From contig NZ_FOJM01000005.1 of assembly GCF_900111825.1 (NCBI RefSeq), positions 186,001 to 250,000 of the forward strand: a stretch of 64,000 nt of DNA. Direction: 5' to 3'. This DNA comes from Pedobacter suwonensis (lineage in GTDB: Bacteria > Bacteroidota > Bacteroidia > Sphingobacteriales > Sphingobacteriaceae). The notes under the pieces are model-generated. The model was not told the DNA's origin, searched no databases, and saw nothing but the letters and a program-made list of their open reading frames with translations. This document shows positions 26,737 through 35,858 of the stretch, piece after piece. Made by a program: the position numbers and the translations under genes. Position 1 is the stretch's first letter. Every line of letters begins with the position of its first letter.

Positions 26737-27387
26737 ATGCTAAAAGCCACTGGAATCAGAAAATCGTACGGAAATCTGCACATTTTAAAGGGAGTAAATT
26801 TTGAAGTACAAAAAGGGGAGATTGTGAGTATTATTGGTCCATCTGGTGCCGGGAAAAGTACTTTGTTACATATTCTAGGTACATTGGATAGGCCTGACGA
26901 GGGATCTGTAGAATTAAAAGGTACGGTTATAAATAAACTGAATGGCGATCTGTTGAGTAATTTCCGAAATCAGAATATAGGTTTTGTATTTCAATTCCAC
27001 CATTTGTTGCCAGAGTTTAGTGCCATCGAAAATATCTGTATTCCAGCGTTTATTGCTAAAACGAGCAAAAAGCAGGCTGAAAATAGGGCTTTTGAACTTT
27101 TAGATTTGTTCGGACTTAAGGATAGGGCGCACCATAAGCCCAATCAGTTGTCTGGCGGTGAACAACAACGCGTGTCCATAGCACGGGCATTGATCAATAG
27201 TCCCTCAATTATATTGGCTGATGAGCCCTCTGGAAATTTAGACTCCGAAAATGCAGCAGGATTACACCAACTGTTTGTGAGTTTGCGTGATAATTTCCAT
27301 CAAACATTTGTAATCGTTACGCACAACGAACACTTGGCCAAAACCAGCGATCGGGTGGTGAGTATGAAGGACGGATTGATTGTATAA
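26737..27387 (+). CDS. lolD: LolD-type ABC transporter ATP-binding protein
   Basis: A 216-residue ATPase of the lipoprotein-release type. Walker A is GPSGAGKST, the Q-loop region [14 protein letters not shown] matches LolD closely, signature LSGGEQQ, Walker [13 protein letters not shown] and switch VTHNEH. In E. coli LolD powers LolCE, moving lipoproteins from the inner membrane. No LolC/E gene is nearby, so the partner is elsewhere. General FtsX-type ATPases look similar, so the substrate is not certain. Confidence 0.85.
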   Translation: MLKATGIRKSYGNLHILKGVNFEVQKGEIVSIIGPSGAGKSTLLHILGTLDRPDEGSVELKGTVINKLNGDLLSNFRNQNIGFVFQFHHLLPEFSAIENICIPAFIAKTSKKQAENRAFELLDLFGLKDRAHHKPNQLSGGEQQRVSIARALINSPSIILADEPSGNLDSENAAGLHQLFVSLRDNFHQTFVIVTHNEHLAKTSDRVVSMKDGLIV

Positions 27388-27399
27388 GATTATAATTAT

Positions 27400-27460
27400 T
27401 CTTCCATTCAGTTATTCACTAACTCAGTCATTCACCAATTTATTCATTCAATCATTAAAT
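27400..27460 (+). repeat. ATTCA-rich low-complexity leader
   Basis: TTCCATTCAG, TATTCACTAA, GTCATTCACC, TATTCATTCA and ATCATTAAA follow each other directly before a TTG start. Imperfect, period about 8-14. Confidence 0.55.
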
Positions 27461-27461
27461 T

Positions 27462-27941
27462 TTGAAAATACTCATTACAGGCGGCAATCATGCAAAAGCT
27501 TTAAAGCTGATGAAAGCCTTTCCTACGCATTTTGTTTTATTGGCCGATTATGGTGATGTACCGGGTATGGTAACTGAAAACTATGCGTTTTCATCTTTGG
27601 GACTGCTCAATAAAGATAGCATAGCGCATATTTTATTAAATTTTTGCATTACTGAGGGGATTGATAGTATTATTCCGCTACATCAATTTGAGGTTGAGCC
27701 GATTGCTAAGTCGGCTGTACTTTTTGGTGAGTATGGCATTCAGGTTTTATTGCCTGATACGAGTTTAATAGCTGGTTATATAGCTAACGAACAAACTACT
27801 TTTCAAAATTTTGCAGTCTTTGTAAAGGGGGAATGCATATTTGCGAGCGGAAAGGAAATTTTTGTCAGCACTGATGAAAAATTAACCGGGGTGTTCGGCT
27901 ACAATGTTGCTGATGATGAACTGAAACTTTTTACTATTTAA
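27462..27941 (+). CDS. Orphan pre-ATP-grasp-like domain protein
   Basis: A 159-residue protein with TTG start. MKILITGGNHAKALKLM and the following DSIIPLHQFEVEPIAKSA strand pattern resemble the N-terminal pre-ATP-grasp (Rossmann-like) domain of PylC or carbamoyl-phosphate-synthase-like ligases, but the ATP-grasp domain itself is absent. The next gene begins one base after the stop, indicating tight coupling. Function unknown. Confidence 0.65.
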   Translation: MKILITGGNHAKALKLMKAFPTHFVLLADYGDVPGMVTENYAFSSLGLLNKDSIAHILLNFCITEGIDSIIPLHQFEVEPIAKSAVLFGEYGIQVLLPDTSLIAGYIANEQTTFQNFAVFVKGECIFASGKEIFVSTDEKLTGVFGYNVADDELKLFTI

Positions 27942-27942
27942 T

Positions 27943-28551
27943 ATGGATGCAAGCGAATACATTAAAGATAAGCAGCTGGTAATTTTTGAGCTCGATGATG
28001 TGTTATTTCCGGAGAAAGATTATTTGCTACAGGTTTATTATCTTTTTTCACGATTTATAGAGTATACCGAGCAAAAAAACGCACAGCCCATTCTGGAGTT
28101 TATGCGTAACGAATACGAAAACATTGGTACTGAAAATCTTTTTCAGAAAACAGCTAACCAGTTTGGCATTGATACCAAATATGAATATAACTTCAACCTC
28201 CTGCATCAGAATGCCCGTTTGCCCTTAAAGCTTTTGCTTTATAAAAATATGCTAGAATTTATGCAGGCGCTGGTGGTAGACCGTAAAAAAATTGTAATTG
28301 TAACAACTGGCAATCCTGAGCAACAGCTTAATAAAATTAAGCAGACCGAATGGAATGGACTAGAGCAATATCTTACCGTGTACTTTGTTGAGGAACTGGG
28401 GCAGCCAAAAGCGGAAATTTTTCAGAACATATTAAGTGACAACAATTTATTAGCCAGCCAGGCGTTAGTTGTTGGTGCAAATAAATTTGATGAGCAACAA
28501 TCCAAATCAATTAATTTGCAGTATATTGTATCATTAGAAATTTACAAATAA
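27943..28551 (+). CDS. HAD-superfamily-like protein, probably catalytically altered
   Basis: A 202-residue protein with the HAD fold signs. Motif I reads VIFELDDVL (about 13-21); the normal nucleophile Asp is Glu16 and Thr is Val20. Lys is present in motif III (GQPKAEIF), and motif IV reads VGANKFDE rather than VGDxxxD. It is placed between the orphan pre-ATP-grasp protein and an S41 peptidase, with one-base gaps. It could be a pseudoenzyme or bind a phosphoryl compound. Confidence 0.72.
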   Translation: MDASEYIKDKQLVIFELDDVLFPEKDYLLQVYYLFSRFIEYTEQKNAQPILEFMRNEYENIGTENLFQKTANQFGIDTKYEYNFNLLHQNARLPLKLLLYKNMLEFMQALVVDRKKIVIVTTGNPEQQLNKIKQTEWNGLEQYLTVYFVEELGQPKAEIFQNILSDNNLLASQALVVGANKFDEQQSKSINLQYIVSLEIYK

Positions 28552-28552
28552 T

Positions 28553-30043
28553 ATGCTTAGAAAGTTTATTTCACAGAACACCTTTTTCTGTGCTTTGATT
28601 ATTTTGCTTGGGTTTACAGCATCCTGTAAAAAAGCGAATAATACCCCAGATGGGCAAGGTTTACCACAGGGTACATCAGGTACCCGGGCAGAATTAACCA
28701 AAGATTCGATTTACCTGTATGCACAGCAGACTTATTATTGGAATGTGGGGATGCCGAGTTACTCTGCTTTTAATCCCAGGCAGTATAGCTCAAACAATGC
28801 TGTTTTAGCTGCCCTAAAGGCTTTGCCAAGTACAGGCGGAAAAGATAAATATTCATTTATTGATGATGGAACTGTCGCTGGCGAATTAGGTGGAGTAGGT
28901 GGAGATTTTGGTTTCTCGGTGTTCTTTGCCGGTACAAACGATTTAAGGGTAAAATATGTATATACCGGGTCTCCTGCCGGTGTTCAAGGTTTAAGGAGAG
29001 GTTATCAGATTACAAAAATTAACGGAAGTACTGATATTAATACTACCGATGAAAGAATTAATTTTATAGTAAATGCTATTTTCGGTGCAAATCCGACTGT
29101 TACGATGACGGTCTTAAAACCAGATGGCACCAGTCAGGATGTAACCATAAATAAGGCGAGTTATAATATCAATCCTATACTTTTTACCAAAACTTATACC
29201 ATTGGTGCAAAAAAAGTTGGCTATATCGTATTCAACAGCTTTACGACCAATTCAATTGATTTGCTGGATGCAGCATTTGCAAAATTTTCAACAGATGGCG
29301 TTACCGAACTGGTTGTTGATTTGCGTTATAATGGGGGAGGTTCGGTTGGTACATCAGAAGCCTTTACCAATTTGATTGCTCCCGCGGCTCAAAACGGTAA
29401 GGTAATGTATACCACGTACTGGACACAAACCATGCAGGACAATCAGGCCACTATTCTTCAAAACCAGAAGTTCTATGCCAAAGGTAATGATGGTGTAACG
29501 CGGATGTATTCTTATTTTGATTATTCTTATAAACCAACAGTTGCAGCCGGAAACCAGGAAGTTTTTGCAAAACGAGGATCGCTTAATGGCTTGAACAGGG
29601 TTTACTTTATTGTAACTAATGGTACTGCGTCAGCAAGCGAATTATTGATTAATAACCTAAAACCTGTAATCGATGTTAAATTGATTGGAAAGAAAACATA
29701 TGGCAAACCAGTGGGTTTTTTCGCTATCCATATAGATAAAAACGACCTTTATATTCCACAATTTGAAACCAAAAATCAATTAAATCAGGGGGGCTATTTT
29801 GATGGAATAGCAGTTGATAAAGATATTTTTGATGATGTGACCAAAGATTTTGGAGATCCAACAGAAAAACTATTGGCGCAGGCCTTATATTATTCGGCCA
29901 ATGGCATTTTTTCATCTGTGTTGAAAGATAATATCATTAGCAGTACCTCAACTTTACCTAAAAACGTTGTCGAGGATCTTTCTGGTAAAATGGATCATGA
30001 GTTCAAAGGAATGGTCGAAACCAGAAAACTGAGGTTTAAATAA
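28553..30043 (+). CDS. S41-family C-terminal processing peptidase, lipoprotein
   Basis: A 496-residue lipoprotein (hydrophobic N-terminus, lipobox TASC at about 23-26) anchored in the envelope. A PDZ-like region spans about 120-190 (GFSVFFAG, GSPAGVQGLRRG, ITKINGS), followed by the S41 core with LVVDLRYNGGGSVG, the nucleophile region GTASASELLIN and the Lys region KTYGKPVG. It starts one base after the HAD gene. It probably cleaves exported proteins; the substrate is not known. Confidence 0.88.
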   Translation: MLRKFISQNTFFCALIILLGFTASCKKANNTPDGQGLPQGTSGTRAELTKDSIYLYAQQTYYWNVGMPSYSAFNPRQYSSNNAVLAALKALPSTGGKDKYSFIDDGTVAGELGGVGGDFGFSVFFAGTNDLRVKYVYTGSPAGVQGLRRGYQITKINGSTDINTTDERINFIVNAIFGANPTVTMTVLKPDGTSQDVTINKASYNINPILFTKTYTIGAKKVGYIVFNSFTTNSIDLLDAAFAKFSTDGVTELVVDLRYNGGGSVGTSEAFTNLIAPAAQNGKVMYTTYWTQTMQDNQATILQNQKFYAKGNDGVTRMYSYFDYSYKPTVAAGNQEVFAKRGSLNGLNRVYFIVTNGTASASELLINNLKPVIDVKLIGKKTYGKPVGFFAIHIDKNDLYIPQFETKNQLNQGGYFDGIAVDKDIFDDVTKDFGDPTEKLLAQALYYSANGIFSSVLKDNIISSTSTLPKNVVEDLSGKMDHEFKGMVETRKLRFK

Positions 30044-30061
30044 TTGATAAGATTTTGCACC

Positions 30062-30101
30062 AAAATGGCCGGTTTTGTATTCCAAATCTGGCCATTTTTA
30101 T
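30062..30101 (+). terminator. Terminator after the S41 peptidase gene
   Basis: AAAATGGCC (30062-30070) pairs with GGCCATTTT (30090-30098), then T-rich sequence. It lies 18 bases past the stop. Confidence 0.8.
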
Positions 30102-30189
30102 ATATTTATTACAATATCTGATCAAATAAGTATTGCATTTTTTTAAAAAAATTAATAAGCTTGTTTAACATTAATCGTTAAAGAGAGCC

Positions 30190-30456
30190 ATGCCGATAGA
30201 AATTGTAGAAAAGGAACACATCAGTTATTTAAATATCATCAATGCAAAAGAAGATCATTCTCAGGAACTGAAAACCAAGCTTGCTGAAGCGCAAAGATTG
30301 GGTAATGAATTTAAATCAAAAGCCGTTATCACTTTTAATACGACTATTGGACCAAAACGTGTTGATACTACCGTTTGGGCAGTCACAGAAAAATACATAC
30401 AGCTCAAAAACAATATTCATATTCCATTAAAAAGTTTAATAGATATAGATTTTTAA
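30190..30456 (+). CDS. Small conserved protein, function unknown
   Basis: An 88-residue cytoplasmic protein of alternating helix and beta pattern. It starts MPIEIVEKEHISYLNI, has a Lys/Glu-rich helix in the middle, and ends with strands (VDTTVWAVTEKYIQLKNN, IPLKSLIDIDF). It is a plausible small domain of about 90 residues. It is not recognised as a characterised family and is not clearly in an operon. Confidence 0.65.
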   Translation: MPIEIVEKEHISYLNIINAKEDHSQELKTKLAEAQRLGNEFKSKAVITFNTTIGPKRVDTTVWAVTEKYIQLKNNIHIPLKSLIDIDF

Positions 30457-30505
30457 GCTTGCTTTAAGGAAATAAAATCATCCCGAATTTATTTAACCTT
30501 ATTAG

Positions 30506-31603
30506 ATGATGAGCACGCTACATAAAATTGCCTTAACTTTTATTAAGTCTATTGGCCCCGTAACGGCCAAAAACCTGCTGGCCTACTGTGGAAATGCCGA
30601 AAATGTATTTTCTGCAAGTAAAAAGCAGCTTCTGCAGATTCCGGGCATTGGAGAAAAAACAATTGAAGCCATTCGTGGTAGCGATGCGCTGACGAGGGCC
30701 AGGCAAGAATTGGATTTTGTTGAAAAGCATGGGATAGAAGTATTGTTTTTTTCTGACGAAAAATATCCTAAAAGGCTAAAGAATTGCATCGATTCACCCA
30801 TACTGCTTTATGCCAAAGGTACAGTTGATTTTAACCAGCAACGGATCATCAGCGTTGTTGGAACCCGTAACGCAACAAATTATGGTAAAAACCTCTGCAA
30901 AGAACTATGCGAAGTTTTAGCGCCATACAATGTTTTAATCGTGAGCGGACTGGCATACGGTATTGATGTAACCACGCACAAAGAATGTCTGGCCCATCAT
31001 ATCCCAACCGTTGGCGTACTTGGCCATGGCTTAGATCGGATGTATCCAAAAATCCATAAAGCGGTGGCTCAAAAAATGGTTCTGAATGGAGGTCTGCTCA
31101 CCGAATTTCCAATCCTAACCAATCCCGACCGTCCTAATTTTCCGCAAAGAAACCGGATTATTGCGGGTATTGCAGATGCTACGGTTGTAGTTGAAGCATC
31201 CATTAAAGGAGGTGCATTAATTACTGCAGAAATAGCAAATTCTTATAATAAAGATGTATATGCTTTTCCAGGTAGAACGAACGATGTGTTTTCGGAAGGA
31301 TGTAATTTTCTAATTAAGACCAATAGGGCCGGATTAATTAATAATGCCAACGACCTGATCTATTACCTTGGTTGGGATGAAGAATTGAAGGCCAAACAGC
31401 ATGTCAAGCAAACTACCCTGCAATTAAGTCTTACCGCTAATGAGCAGGGGGTTGTAGATGCTTTACAAAATGGTCAACTTTCCATAGATGAACTTTCCCT
31501 TCAGTTAAATATTCAGCAAAGTAAACTGGCTATTGTTATCCTTACCCTGGAGATGCAGGGCATTATTGTTTCTTTGCCCGGGAAAATTTATAAACTGACA
31601 TAA
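30506..31603 (+). CDS. dprA: DNA-processing protein DprA/Smf
   Basis: Loads RecA on incoming single-stranded DNA during transformation; often present in non-competent species. The 365-residue protein has an N-terminal helix-hairpin-helix (QIPGIGEKTIEAI at about 44-56), the Rossmann core with VGTRNATNYG, VSGLAYGID and FPQRNRIIAG, and a C-terminal DprA winged helix (about 310-365). Full length and uninterrupted. ATG at 30506 gives MMSTLHK. Confidence 0.95.
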   Translation: MMSTLHKIALTFIKSIGPVTAKNLLAYCGNAENVFSASKKQLLQIPGIGEKTIEAIRGSDALTRARQELDFVEKHGIEVLFFSDEKYPKRLKNCIDSPILLYAKGTVDFNQQRIISVVGTRNATNYGKNLCKELCEVLAPYNVLIVSGLAYGIDVTTHKECLAHHIPTVGVLGHGLDRMYPKIHKAVAQKMVLNGGLLTEFPILTNPDRPNFPQRNRIIAGIADATVVVEASIKGGALITAEIANSYNKDVYAFPGRTNDVFSEGCNFLIKTNRAGLINNANDLIYYLGWDEELKAKQHVKQTTLQLSLTANEQGVVDALQNGQLSIDELSLQLNIQQSKLAIVILTLEMQGIIVSLPGKIYKLT

Positions 31604-31844
31604 AACGATATCCTCACGGTAAAACCTATTATTTGTTAAAAGTTGAATGTTGAGATCTAATTTTTGATTTAGAAATAACCTCCTTTTAGAGGCTGGGACG
31701 AACAATTAAATCGCATTTTACCCAATAATCAATCTATAAAGCCGATCAAAATTATGGATTATAAAATTAAATTCTTTTAAAATTAAATTTTAAAAATTAT
31801 GTTTTGAATAAAATATAGTTTATAAAATACTTGATGCCTTTTCT

Positions 31845-31852
31845 TAATTTTG
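31845..31852 (+). promoter_or_regulatory. -7 box TAATTTTG directly before ATG
   Basis: TAATTTTG ends four bases before the ATG at 31857, so the mRNA may be leaderless. No clear -33 TTG at 18-20 bp. Confidence 0.5.
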
Positions 31853-31856
31853 TGAC

Positions 31857-33218
31857 ATGTGGTACAATAATATTCTAGAAACCATCGGTAATACACCTCT
31901 GGTTAAATTAAATACGATAACAAAGGGAGTTCCGGGAACAATTCTGGCAAAAATCGAAACGACTAATCCGGGCAATTCGATTAAAGACCGTATGGCGGTT
32001 AAAATGATTGAAGATGCCGAGAAAAGCGGGAAGTTAAAACCAGGCGGAACTATTATAGAAGGTACATCAGGAAATACCGGGATGGGCCTTGCCATGGCGG
32101 CCATTATTAAAGGTTATAAATGTATATTTACCACAACTGATAAACAATCGAAAGAAAAAGTAGATGCCTTACGTGCCTTTGGTGCCGAGGTAATTGTTTG
32201 TCCTACGAATGTTGATCCTGAAGATCCCCGTTCATATTATTCTGTTTCCTCACGTTTGGAGCGCGAGGTTCCAAATTCCTGGAAACCCAACCAGTATGAT
32301 AATTTAGCCAATTCACAGGCTCATTATGAACAGACTGGTCCCGAAATATGGGAACAGACAGAAGGTAAAATTACGCACCTGGTGGTTGGAGTAGGTACAG
32401 GTGGAACCATTTCCGGAACAGGGAAATATCTGAAAGAAAAGAATCCGAATATTAAAATCTGGGGAATTGATACCTATGGCTCAGTTTTTAAAAAGTATAA
32501 GGAAACGGGTATTTTTGACAAGGATGAAATCTATCCCTACATCACTGAGGGCATTGGCGAAGATTTCCTTCCGGCAAATGTAAATTTTGACGTGATTGAC
32601 CTGTTTGAAAAGGTTACAGATAAAGATGCTGCGTTAATGACCCGTGATATTGCACGCAAAGAAGGAATTTTTGTAGGTAACTCTGCCGGCGCTGCAATTG
32701 GGGGCTTAATCCAGTTAAAAGATCAACTAAAGCCGGAAGATGTAGTGGTGGTTATTTTCCATGACCATGGTAGCCGTTACATGGGTAAAATGTATAATGA
32801 AGACTGGTTGCGTGAACGTGGATTTTTACAGGACGAAAAACTAACGGCGAAATCAATTTTGTCTAAAAAAGAAAGTACAGAGATTGTAACCCTTGATGCA
32901 CAAAAATCTGTGCTTGAAGCCATAAATACCATTAAATCAATGAATATATCTCAAATTCCGGTAACCCAACAGGGAATGATTGTAGGGAAAGTTGCTGAAA
33001 GTGATATTTTAAGTGCCTTATTGGAAAATCCGGGATTGAAATCGGCGCCGATTTCAGAAATTATGACCGCTACTTTTCCTTTTGTAGACCTGAATACTTC
33101 TATTGATAAAATTTCTTCACTGATCAATAAAGAAAATTCAGCAGTTCTGGTGGAAGATGAATCTGGAAAGATCGAAATTATTACTCAGTATGATATTATA
33201 AACGCGATATCGGGGTAA
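31857..33218 (+). CDS. Cysteine synthase/cystathionine beta-synthase with C-terminal CBS domains
   Basis: PLP enzyme of 453 residues in the OASTL/CBS family. The N-terminal catalytic domain has the PLP Lys (about 43) in PGNSIKDRMA, phosphate-binding GTSGNTG and the GTGGTISG loop. Two C-terminal CBS modules (about 340-453) probably sense an adenosyl ligand. The layout matches cystathionine beta-synthase and the CBS-fused cysteine synthases; which reaction is catalysed cannot be settled from sequence. No metB, cysE or metC is nearby. Confidence 0.9.
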   Translation: MWYNNILETIGNTPLVKLNTITKGVPGTILAKIETTNPGNSIKDRMAVKMIEDAEKSGKLKPGGTIIEGTSGNTGMGLAMAAIIKGYKCIFTTTDKQSKEKVDALRAFGAEVIVCPTNVDPEDPRSYYSVSSRLEREVPNSWKPNQYDNLANSQAHYEQTGPEIWEQTEGKITHLVVGVGTGGTISGTGKYLKEKNPNIKIWGIDTYGSVFKKYKETGIFDKDEIYPYITEGIGEDFLPANVNFDVIDLFEKVTDKDAALMTRDIARKEGIFVGNSAGAAIGGLIQLKDQLKPEDVVVVIFHDHGSRYMGKMYNEDWLRERGFLQDEKLTAKSILSKKESTEIVTLDAQKSVLEAINTIKSMNISQIPVTQQGMIVGKVAESDILSALLENPGLKSAPISEIMTATFPFVDLNTSIDKISSLINKENSAVLVEDESGKIEIITQYDIINAISG

Positions 33219-33655
33219 GAAAGATGCAAGATGGAAAATATAGGATGGATGATGTAAGATAGAAAGTTTCGGTACTTAACTCTTTAATTTACCGTCATTT
33301 CGAGCGGAGTGTAACGCAGTCGAGAAATCTGTCTCGAGAATAGATCTCTCTCCCGAACGTTCGGGACTGCGCTTCAGTCGAGATGACGCTACGTTTTTAA
33401 CTCTTTCAATGGGTAACGATGAGCAAGGCAGTTCCTACGATCGTCCTCCTGAACTTGTTTCAGGATCTTTATAAGCTCATTTTGATTATCATGTTGCCTC
33501 TAGGTAGCTTATATCGGCTTTTTGATCAAGCAGCGGTCACCCTGAACCGAGCCTTAGCGAGCTCACCAAAGGTAATTAATTTCAGGGTCTTAATGTTAAG
33601 AATAATAGATGCTGAAATAAATTCAGCATGACGATTCCCCTTATAAGGTAACCAT
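33219..33655. repeat. Mosaic of dispersed repeat families
   Basis: In order: AAGATGCAAGATGG-type words (33225-33265); GTCATTTCGAGCGGAGTGTA with its loose complement CAGTCGAGATGACG (33291-33393); a CCTGAACTTGTTTCAGGATC piece (33445-33470); and GTCACCCTGAACCGAG to TTCAGCATGACG (33536-33635). I see no gene here. These families are common between Bacteroidota genes. Confidence 0.75.
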
Positions 33656-33692
33656 AAAAAACGCCCTGATAAATTTTTACCGGAGCGTTTTT
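33656..33692. terminator. Bidirectional terminator between the CBS gene and murA
   Basis: AAAAACGC (33657-33664) pairs with GCGTTTTT (33685-33692). The arms give a T run in either direction between two convergent genes. Confidence 0.78.
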
Positions 33693-33753
33693 CATTATGC
33701 TATTTTCGCTTTAGATTTTACCTTATGCCTTAAACCTTTTGCCTTAAACCTGA

Positions 33754-35079
33754 TTAGTGGCTCGGTGCATCGGCATTTACACGCTTAATTTGCGCGCCTA
33801 AAGCACGCAAACGGGTGTCGATATCCTGGTAACCACGTTCAATCTGTTCAATGTTATAAATGGTCGATTTACCTTCTGCAGACAAAGCTGCAATCAGTAA
33901 GGAAACTCCTGCTCTGATATCAGGAGAAGTCATGCTGATCCCGCGGAGTTTATATTTTTTATCGATACCGTTAACCGTAGCACGGTGCGGATCGCAAAGG
34001 ATAATCTGTGCGCCCATATCAATCAATTTATCCACGAAGAATAAGCGGCTTTCAAACATTTTCTGATGAATGAGTACATTTCCTTTTGCCTGCGTAGCTA
34101 CAACTAACACAATACTCAATAAGTCAGGGGTAAAACCCGGCCATGGAGAATCGGCGATGGTTAAGATAGAGCCATCAATAAAAGTGTCAATTTCGTAATG
34201 TTTTTGAGATGGTATGTAAATATCGTCACCACGGCGCTCTAATTTAATACCCAGTTTTTTGAAAACCTCTGGTATCACGCCAAGTTCATCGTAACAAACA
34301 TCTTTAATGGTAATTTCAGATTCTGTCATCGCTGCCATACCAATAAAAGAACCAATTTCGATCATATCAGGCAGCATTCTATGCTCGGTTCCACCTAAAA
34401 CCTTTACACCTTCAATGGTTAGTAAATTAGAACCAATGCCCGAAATTTTTGCACCCATGCGGTTTAGCATTTTGCAAAGCTGTTGTAAATACGGTTCGCA
34501 GGCTGCATTGTAAATGGTAGTTGTACCTTTAGCCAGAACTGCCGCCATAACAATGTTTGCCGTTCCGGTTACCGATGCTTCATCTAACAGAATGTAGGCA
34601 CCTTGTAAATTGGTGGCATCTACATTAAAGAAAGCCTTTTTGCTATCGTAAACAAACTTTGCGCCCAGTTTTTCGAAACCGATAAAGTGGGTGTCCAACC
34701 TTCTGCGACCGATCTTATCGCCGCCTGGTTTAGGGATAGCAGCCTTGCCAAAACGAGCCAATAATGGTCCTACAATCATGATCGAACCACGTAAGCCACC
34801 GCCTTTGGCTTTAAAAGTATCAGATTCAAAGAAATTTAAATCGATATTTTTAGCTTCAAAGGAATAGGTATCTTTATTAATGCGTTCAACAATAACGCCC
34901 AAATCGCCAAGTAATTCAATCAGTTTGTTTACGTCTTTAATATCAGGAATATTACTGATGGTTACTTTTTGTTCGGTCAGCAATACTGCAGATAAAATCT
35001 GTAAAGCTTCGTTTTTGGCACCTTGTGGAGTGATTTCGCCTTTTAATTTAATTCCGCCGGTTATCTCAAATGCGTTCAT
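33754..35079 (-). CDS. murA: UDP-N-acetylglucosamine 1-carboxyvinyltransferase
   Basis: First committed enzyme of peptidoglycan synthesis: transfers enolpyruvate from PEP to UDP-GlcNAc. 441 residues with the inside-out barrel repeats, QGAKNEALQ near 19-27, and the active-site loop PGGDKIG. The usual Cys in that loop is Asp121, which in other species removes the fosfomycin target. An upstream start at 35151 adds 24 residues unlike MurA, so MNAFEITGG (35079) is the better start. Followed upstream by the DUF4290 gene. Confidence 0.96.
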   Translation of the reverse strand: MNAFEITGGIKLKGEITPQGAKNEALQILSAVLLTEQKVTISNIPDIKDVNKLIELLGDLGVIVERINKDTYSFEAKNIDLNFFESDTFKAKGGGLRGSIMIVGPLLARFGKAAIPKPGGDKIGRRRLDTHFIGFEKLGAKFVYDSKKAFFNVDATNLQGAYILLDEASVTGTANIVMAAVLAKGTTTIYNAACEPYLQQLCKMLNRMGAKISGIGSNLLTIEGVKVLGGTEHRMLPDMIEIGSFIGMAAMTESEITIKDVCYDELGVIPEVFKKLGIKLERRGDDIYIPSQKHYEIDTFIDGSILTIADSPWPGFTPDLLSIVLVVATQAKGNVLIHQKMFESRLFFVDKLIDMGAQIILCDPHRATVNGIDKKYKLRGISMTSPDIRAGVSLLIAALSAEGKSTIYNIEQIERGYQDIDTRLRALGAQIKRVNADAPSH

Positions 35080-35104
35080 ATATTTTGTAGTAATTAGTAT
35101 CAAG

Positions 35105-35165
35105 TAGTAAGTATTAAGGTCAGGTAGACATTTAACCTTCCGCCTTTTCACCTTCTCACTTTTAC
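35105..35165. repeat. Spacer of CCTTC-type words between murA and DUF4290
   Basis: AAGGTCAGG faces AACCTTCCGCC, then CACCTTCTCAC: a small member of the imperfect palindrome family. Confidence 0.5.
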
Positions 35166-35171
35166 CGTTTC

Positions 35172-35858
35172 TTAATATTTGGGTTTATTGTTGTTGCGTT
35201 GACGGTTATTATTGTTATTGTTGTTCTGGCGGTTTTTACCGTTATTGTTATTATTGTTGTTTCTTCCCCGGTTATTGTTATTATTATTTTGACGTGGATT
35301 TTGCGCTCTAAACTCCACTTTTGCCAAATTAACGCCTTCATCTAATGATAACAGTCCGCCAGAAAGATACTTTAGATCTTTAATAATGGTATCATCACTC
35401 ACGTTATCCTTATTCCAGGTAACATAAGCCATTTTCATAAAATTTGCAATGCTTTGAACCATTGCCTTCTTAATTTCTGGATTCTCTTCGCGCATGGCTT
35501 TTTCGATTAGATTCTCAACCGTTTTGCCGTAATGTTTGTAGGTAATTCTTTGTTGAGGATAGGCCAGAGGAGCTGGTTTAATATAGGCATTTTCGATTAA
35601 TGGCTTTGGATATGGGCTATCTACATCTATCTGGTAACCAGAGATAATGTGCAGGTGATCCCAAAGCTTATGTTTAAAATCGGCAACATCACGCAGATGT
35701 GGTTGCAAGAACCCCATCAGGTCTATCACTGCCTGGGCATATTTATTACGTTCTTCTATGGTGGGCAATTCGCAGATATACTTCACCATGTTTTGTACGT
35801 TGCGGCCATATTCAGATAAAATTAAATGGCTACGCGTAGTATTATAGTCAAAATTCAT
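35172..35858 (-). CDS. DUF4290 protein with Asn/Arg-rich tail
   Basis: A 228-residue protein. The first about 185 residues match DUF4290, an all-helical domain (NFDYNTTRSHLILSEYGRN at the start). The last about 40 residues are almost only Asn with Arg, Gly and Gln (GRNNNN and RQNNNN blocks), encoded by AAT/AAC repeats, and look disordered. Basic charge suggests nucleic acid contact, but that is only inference. It precedes murA on the same strand. Confidence 0.85.
   Translation of the reverse strand: MNFDYNTTRSHLILSEYGRNVQNMVKYICELPTIEERNKYAQAVIDLMGFLQPHLRDVADFKHKLWDHLHIISGYQIDVDSPYPKPLIENAYIKPAPLAYPQQRITYKHYGKTVENLIEKAMREENPEIKKAMVQSIANFMKMAYVTWNKDNVSDDTIIKDLKYLSGGLLSLDEGVNLAKVEFRAQNPRQNNNNNNRGRNNNNNNNGKNRQNNNNNNNRQRNNNKPKY

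Noticed and set aside
33419..33631. 70-residue ORF between the CBS gene and murA
   Set aside because: It reads through two dispersed repeat families (CCTGAACTTG and CACCCTGAACC).
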